A stretch of 55,132 nucleotides of DNA from Bacillota bacterium (GTDB taxonomy: Bacteria; Sysuimicrobiota; Sysuimicrobiia; Sysuimicrobiales; Segetimicrobiaceae). The stretch spans positions 1 through 55,132 of the forward strand of contig JAJPIA010000062.1 of assembly GCA_021324975.1 (NCBI GenBank), given 5' to 3'. Positions 51,457 to 55,132 of this stretch are shown here, in pieces. The position numbers were made by a program, and so were the translations under genes. The notes below the pieces were generated by a model. The model ran no database searches, was not told the DNA's origin, and was given only the letters and a program-made list of their open reading frames with translations. The stretch's first letter is position 1, and each line of letters opens with the position of its first letter.

Positions 51457-51596
51457 GCCCCCGCCGCCGCGCCTGCTAGCGCGAGGCCGTGCCGTACCGC
51501 TTGGACCCAGGATACTGTGGCAACTTCACAGGCACCAGGATACCATGTGTCGGCGCGGCCGGAGGACCACCGCGCCGGCGGGCGAACGGCGCGCCT

Positions 51597-51764
51597 GAGT
51601 TGCAGTACCCCACGCTGTTGCGCACCGCGGCCTGGAAGCCGACGGTGGTAAGCATCGGCCACCGCAACACGCTCGCCAAGTTTCATGATCGCGTGCTGCA
51701 TCTTGCGCCGATCGGGCGTCGTGTCTCGGTTGCCGCATCATCTGCCGTCGACGGGCCACCCTGA
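51597..51764 (+). pseudogene. C-terminal remnant of an SbmA/BacA-like ABC transporter
   Basis: The segment YPTLLRTAAWKPTVVSIGHR followed by NTLAKFHDRVLHLAPIG matches the end of the ATPase domain (H-loop 'SxGHR' and FH-x-x-x-L-x-L tail) of fused permease/ATPase proteins of the SbmA/YddA group. The rest of a roughly 550-residue protein is missing. Confidence 0.55.
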
Positions 51765-52339
51765 CACGCGCGAAGGACGCGTCCGGCGGCCCCCAGGCAC
51801 CGCGAATCGTCGCGCGGGGCAGCCCGCCCAGTGCGCGAGGGCCAAGCGGCGAGGCCACGTGCACAGCGAGAGCGCCGGCGGCCCCCGCGATCCCGGTGAG
51901 AAACGAAAGACGGGCGAACCAGGCCGTCCGTTCCTCTGGGCTGTAATGTCCGCCAAGACTGCGCTCTGGATGGGTTGCGCCGCGCCGCCAACGCCGCCGC
52001 CGGCCAACGAGCCGGTGGCGGAATAACCGCCCACGAACGCGGCCAGAAGCGACGCCCAGTGCCCCGCCGACGCGTAGACGAGCAAGGCGCTCGCCGGCAG
52101 CAGGGTGCTCACCACGACGAGCATCGTCTTCCGGCCAACCACGTCGGCCAGAAAGCCCCCCACCAGTCAAGCGCCGCCGTGCCCAGGGCGCCGGTCGTGT
52201 AGACGAATCCCAGGATGAGCGGGGACTGCTGGGCCTGCTGCAAGACCAAGTACGGCAGCGCCACGTTGATCATGCCCGCGGCGATGCTGCGGCTCGCGTG
52301 AAAGGTGGCGAGGAACCAGATGTCGCGCTGTCTCACCAT
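51738..52339 (-). pseudogene. Frameshifted N-terminal half of an MFS transporter
   Basis: ATG 52339 starts RDIWFLATFHASRSIAAGMI and PYLVLQQAQQSPLILGFVYTTGALG in one frame. The sequence then continues in another as GGFLADVVGRKTMLVVVSTLLPASALLVYASAG (the conserved MFS loop GxxaDrxGRr) through FVGGYSATGSLAGG. It moves again near 51950 to EERTAWFARLSFLTGIAGAAGAL. At least two frameshifts are needed, and the C-terminal half is absent or unrecognisable. It abuts the ABC remnant on the other strand. Confidence 0.65.
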
Positions 52340-52482
52340 GAGCGGCCGCTGGCCGGAAGCGGGTGCACCGCGTGGGTCGCCACCTTGATCCCCGCGTCCG
52401 CCATGCCGCTCGTGGCGCGCTCGGCTACGTTTCGACTGGGCACGCGGCGCGATGCTCCCCGGCGCATCACGAGCACGGCCAG
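52340..52482. other. Gene-free stretch upstream of promoter copy G
   Basis: No convincing gene or other motif between the start of the MFS remnant and the promoter. The leader beyond the promoter (52548-52749) is also without a clear gene, apart from an 18-codon frame after ATG 52552. Confidence 0.35.
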
Positions 52483-52547
52483 TTTACCCGAAATTTCTTC
52501 CAACGTTACGCCTAGGCAACCTCAATGGGCGCCCTCCCGGCTAAACT
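52483..52547 (+). promoter_or_regulatory. Repeated composite promoter, copy G
   Basis: TTTACCCGAAATTTC from 52483, CGTTACG at 22-28, AGGCAAC at 32-38, and TAAACT at 52542-52547 after 20 bp. Followed by a leader of about 200 bases to the SPW-repeat gene. Confidence 0.8.
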
Positions 52548-52749
52548 GGACATGGAGTGCGAGCGGAGACAGGAGTCGGTAACACCCGATCACCGCCTCC
52601 AGCGATGAGCGGGCTCGTCGAGGGTACGTACTGGCTGTATAACCACATGGCGTTGCTCGTTGGTACGCGAGGGTAATGCCCGTGGCCGCGAAGAGCGGGG
52701 CGGAAGCGGGTATCTCGACCCAGTTGGGAGGGGAAAGGAAGTGAGGCCC

Positions 52750-53109
52750 ATGATGAAGTGGGAGAACGTAGTAACAGCGCTGATCGGCGTGTGGTTCATT
52801 ATGTCGCCGTTTACACTCGGTTACACGCACCAGCCGTTCATGACGGTCACCAGTTTCGCCGGGGGCGCGATCCTTCTCGTCGCGGCGGGCGCCGCGGCGT
52901 TGAGCGAGAGCGTTCGGAGGCAGACCTGGATCTACTTGTGCAACGGTCTGGTCGGGATCTGGTTCATCATCGCGCCGTCCGCGTTGTCGTTTGCGGGCGA
53001 TCTGGGCGATCACTGGACGTCCCTCGTGGGCGGCATCGTCGTGCTGCTCTTGAACGGGGCACTTCTCTACAACTTGGCGAGGGCGAGATTCGTCCAGCGG
53101 GCGCAGTAG
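52750..53109 (+). CDS. SPW-repeat-like membrane protein, 119 aa
   Basis: Four hydrophobic segments in two similar halves: WENVVTALIGVWFIMSPFTL and WIYLCNGLVGIWFIIAPSAL, each with the G-x-W-x-I-x-x-P pattern of SPW repeats. Such proteins are inner-membrane proteins of unknown function. Good ribosome site (GGAAAGGAAGTGAGG) before ATG 52750; the 30 additional codons upstream are unlikely to be used. Single gene behind promoter copy G. Confidence 0.8.
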   Translation: MMKWENVVTALIGVWFIMSPFTLGYTHQPFMTVTSFAGGAILLVAAGAAALSESVRRQTWIYLCNGLVGIWFIIAPSALSFAGDLGDHWTSLVGGIVVLLLNGALLYNLARARFVQRAQ

Positions 53110-53297
53110 TGATCTTGTCCAACCATCCCAGGACGGCCCTCGACGCCTAGCCCTCCCAGCACTCCATCAGGGATGATTCCGCTTGGATAGCCGGGGCGGC
53201 ATGTTTGAGCGCCGCCCCAAACTACCCAACGCGGCAGGAAAATCCGCTGCCCGCACCCAACGGCGTCCAACTTGGCCGTCTTGGGAGGGCTCGACGA

Positions 53298-53483
53298 GTG
53301 GTTCTATCGATTGCCACGATGGGACTGCCGACAATGCTTATGCTTGCGTGGGGGCTCCCACTCGTGACGCTCACGTTGCACCTGCTCCATGTCTCCGACG
53401 AGGAGCGGCTCGTCGCGGGGTCGTTTCTTGCGTTTGCGTATGGGTTGCTCGGCACTCCGCTGCTCCACTGGCTGACCCGATAG
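53298..53483 (+). CDS. Small two-span membrane protein, 61 aa
   Basis: Two hydrophobic stretches (SIATMGLPTMLMLAWGLPLV and RLVAGSFLAFAYGLLGTPLL) separated by a short acidic loop. GTG 53298 is taken as start because GGGAGG lies 8 bases upstream; TTG 53205 is an in-frame alternative adding 31 polar residues. No recognised family; convergent with the histidine kinase gene. Confidence 0.5.
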   Translation: MVLSIATMGLPTMLMLAWGLPLVTLTLHLLHVSDEERLVAGSFLAFAYGLLGTPLLHWLTR

Positions 53484-53514
53484 CCTGGACATCCGAGACG
53501 TGGCGGCCGGATGT

Positions 53515-55014
53515 CTAGGTCGACGATACGATAGGTGCCGTGTCCGCGGAAGCGGACCGCGAAGGAAGGCGAATCACAAACCGGGTGCCGCCGGGGACAT
53601 CGCTATGCACGGTGATCCCGCCGCCATGGGCTTCGACAATCGCCTTCACGATGGACAGTCCGAGCCCACTTCCGCCCGAGGCCCGATCCCGCGCCGTGCC
53701 GCCGCGATAGAAGCGATCGAACACAAACGGGAGATCCGCGTCCGGAATGCCGCGCCCCGTATCGGCAACCTCCAACGCGGCGGCGCCGCCGACGGCATGC
53801 GCATTGAGCATAACGGCGCCTCCGGCGGGGGTGCTTCGCAACGCATTGTCGATCAGATTGTCGAGCACTTCCGCCAATCGGTCCGGGTCGCCCTCGACCG
53901 GGGGTGCGGCGGGCGGCGTTTGGATATCGAGGCGGACGTTTGCCGTGCGAGCCCGCGCTGCGAACCGCGCCGCCGCGTCGGCCAAGAGGCTCGATACATC
54001 GACCCGTTGCCGCGAGAGGCGAAGATGCCCGGTCTGGAGGCTCCATAAATCCAGAAGCTGTTGGACCAGGCGCGCCAGGCGGTCGGACTCCCGCGCGATG
54101 ATCTCGAGCATCCGTCCGCGCTGTTCCGGGTCGTCGGCCGCACCCGCCATGAGCGCGTGGGCCGTGAATTGCATGTTGGTGACCGGCGTGCGAAGCTCGT
54201 GAGAGACGTTCGCAAGAAAGTCTCGGCGGCGGGTTTCCCGCTCATTTAAACTGCGAGCCATCGTATTCAAGATCCGGGCGAGATCTCCGAGTTCATCCGG
54301 AGTCTCCGGAAGCCGTTGTTCGAGGTCCCCCGCGCCGACCCGTTCGGCGGCCGCCTTGAGAGCCGCCACCGGGCTGAACAGCGCGTGCGTCAGATAGAGC
54401 ACGAGCCCTGCCGCTAACGCGGCGGCGATTCCGAACGCCGCCGCAAGCTCCCAGCGCACACGTGCGAACAGCGCCTCCACACTGCGGAGCGGCAGCAAGA
54501 GGTCCACCGTTCCCGCCACCGCACCATTGCGCTCCACGGGGACGGCGGCGTAAAGCCAGCGCTGCCCGGTCGCATCCACGACCTGACCTTGCGCAACGGA
54601 GCCACGCAGTGCCGTCGCCACCCCGGGTTCTTGCGTGATGCCTGCCGGTAGATCTCGTGAGACGGTGACGGTGGCTCCCTGGACCGCGACCGCGATGCGC
54701 ACCCCGAGCACGTGGGCCCAGCGATCGATCTGCCCTTCGCGCGGCACTCCCTCAGGGGCCGCGGCGACTTCGGCCGCCGCGAGCCGCGCCGTCAGCGTGA
54801 GATTTGTGAGGAGATGATCGAGCGTGGCTCGTTCAATGGCGGGGACGACATACAATCCCAGGACCGCGAGCGGGATGGCGATCGCGACGAAAAACGAGGC
54901 TAACAGACGCGTGCGCAGACTGTATCTCACGTCACGTGCGCCGTGTCGAGCAAGCAGCAGTATAAGGATCACGTTCGACCGGCACGTTGCGATGACGCGC
55001 CAGACTCGAGACAC
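53515..55014 (-). CDS. Sensor histidine kinase (EnvZ/BaeS type)
   Basis: 499 residues. First membrane segment about 38-58 (LLASFFVAIAIPLAVLGLYVV), an extracytoplasmic sensor region to about 190, second segment about 190-212 (LAAAFGIAAALAAGLVLYL), then HAMP (SPVAALKAAAERVGAGDLEQRL), dimerisation/H-box FLANVSHELRTPVTN, and ATPase motifs DNLIDNALRST, DTGRGIP, GGSGLGLSIVK. Start GTG 55014 is uncertain; GTG 54930 gives a more typical short cytoplasmic N terminus. The cognate regulator is not adjacent; the only one in the window is 3.1 kb away and separated by other genes. Confidence 0.9.
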   Translation of the reverse strand: MSRVWRVIATCRSNVILILLLARHGARDVRYSLRTRLLASFFVAIAIPLAVLGLYVVPAIERATLDHLLTNLTLTARLAAAEVAAAPEGVPREGQIDRWAHVLGVRIAVAVQGATVTVSRDLPAGITQEPGVATALRGSVAQGQVVDATGQRWLYAAVPVERNGAVAGTVDLLLPLRSVEALFARVRWELAAAFGIAAALAAGLVLYLTHALFSPVAALKAAAERVGAGDLEQRLPETPDELGDLARILNTMARSLNERETRRRDFLANVSHELRTPVTNMQFTAHALMAGAADDPEQRGRMLEIIARESDRLARLVQQLLDLWSLQTGHLRLSRQRVDVSSLLADAAARFAARARTANVRLDIQTPPAAPPVEGDPDRLAEVLDNLIDNALRSTPAGGAVMLNAHAVGGAAALEVADTGRGIPDADLPFVFDRFYRGGTARDRASGGSGLGLSIVKAIVEAHGGGITVHSDVPGGTRFVIRLPSRSASADTAPIVSST

Positions 55015-55132
55015 GCCACTGCGTTTAGTTTAGTTCGCCATGAAAAACGCGGCCCGAACGTCAGATCGGGTATGGAGCGGGTGGTGCACTACGGGCAGGA
55101 GTGATCCTTTTCGCCCGAACCTACCGATTGGC

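Noticed and set aside
1-55132. CRISPR arrays, rRNA operons, prophage or insertion sequences
   Set aside because: I saw no regularly spaced identical repeats, rRNA signatures, transposase or integrase motifs. The repeated elements here diverge between the fixed positions and behave as promoters, not as mobile repeats.

Overview
The window is a GC-rich bacterial chromosome segment. It carries hopanoid synthesis genes, a cytochrome bc / caa3-type respiratory operon, Tat- and Sec-exported ABC binding proteins and an RND pump. This suits an aerobic, probably soil-dwelling, uncultured heterotroph. The taxon cannot be fixed from the sequence; a deep Terrabacteria lineage (Armatimonadota-, Chloroflexota- or CSP1-3-like) is my guess only.

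Layout. About 0.2-3.7 kb (minus): a HAD hydrolase, gnd and zwf in overlapping array (oxidative pentose phosphate branch). About 3.9-7.3 kb (plus): E1alpha, E1beta and E2 of a 2-oxoacid dehydrogenase, without E3. After an unexplained 473-bp gap come ispG, a YkoP-like protein, and on the minus strand a glycolipid-type glycosyltransferase and a polysaccharide deacetylase. 11.5-14.6 kb is a lone RND permease. 14.9-24.9 kb is a tightly packed hopanoid operon (idi2-yjbQ fusion, hpnC, hpnD, hpnE, shc, hpnH, hpnA, hpnG, prenyl synthase). HtrA follows, closed by a strong terminator. Together ispG, idi, the prenyl synthase and hpn genes form a nearly complete route from MEP products to adenosylhopane-derived lipids.

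The right half (26-55 kb) is different: functional operons are separated by gene debris. Intact units are a sugar ABC permease pair, the seven-gene respiratory block (coxB, fused coxAC, ctaG, a small subunit, Rieske, cytochrome b fused to cytochrome c), livJHM, two family-5 solute-binding proteins, a GH15 glucoamylase-like enzyme, a RegX3/PhoB-like response regulator and an unlinked histidine kinase. Between them lie remnants of a sugar-binding protein, an EmrB-like MFS protein, an EmrA-like adaptor, a second MFS protein, an SbmA-like ABC protein, a dppB-dppC deletion fusion and two frameshifted small exported proteins.

The most striking signal is a repeated promoter element confined to this right half. 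Eleven copies share the same architecture: TTTAC at 1-5, ATTT near 11-14, GTTACG or GTTTAC near 22-28, GGCAACG at 33-39, then a -10 hexamer TAnnnT exactly 20 bp later (21 in one copy). The copies sit on both strands and precede three transporter binding-protein genes and several tiny proteins. These include two 48-residue membrane microprotein paralogs and two paralogs of an unrecognised 113/114-residue family. Half-sites recur about every 11 bp, as for OmpR/PhoB-type regulators. I read this as one regulon with a lineage-specific promoter design, possibly controlled by the regulator encoded at 49.7-50.4 kb; that link is inference.
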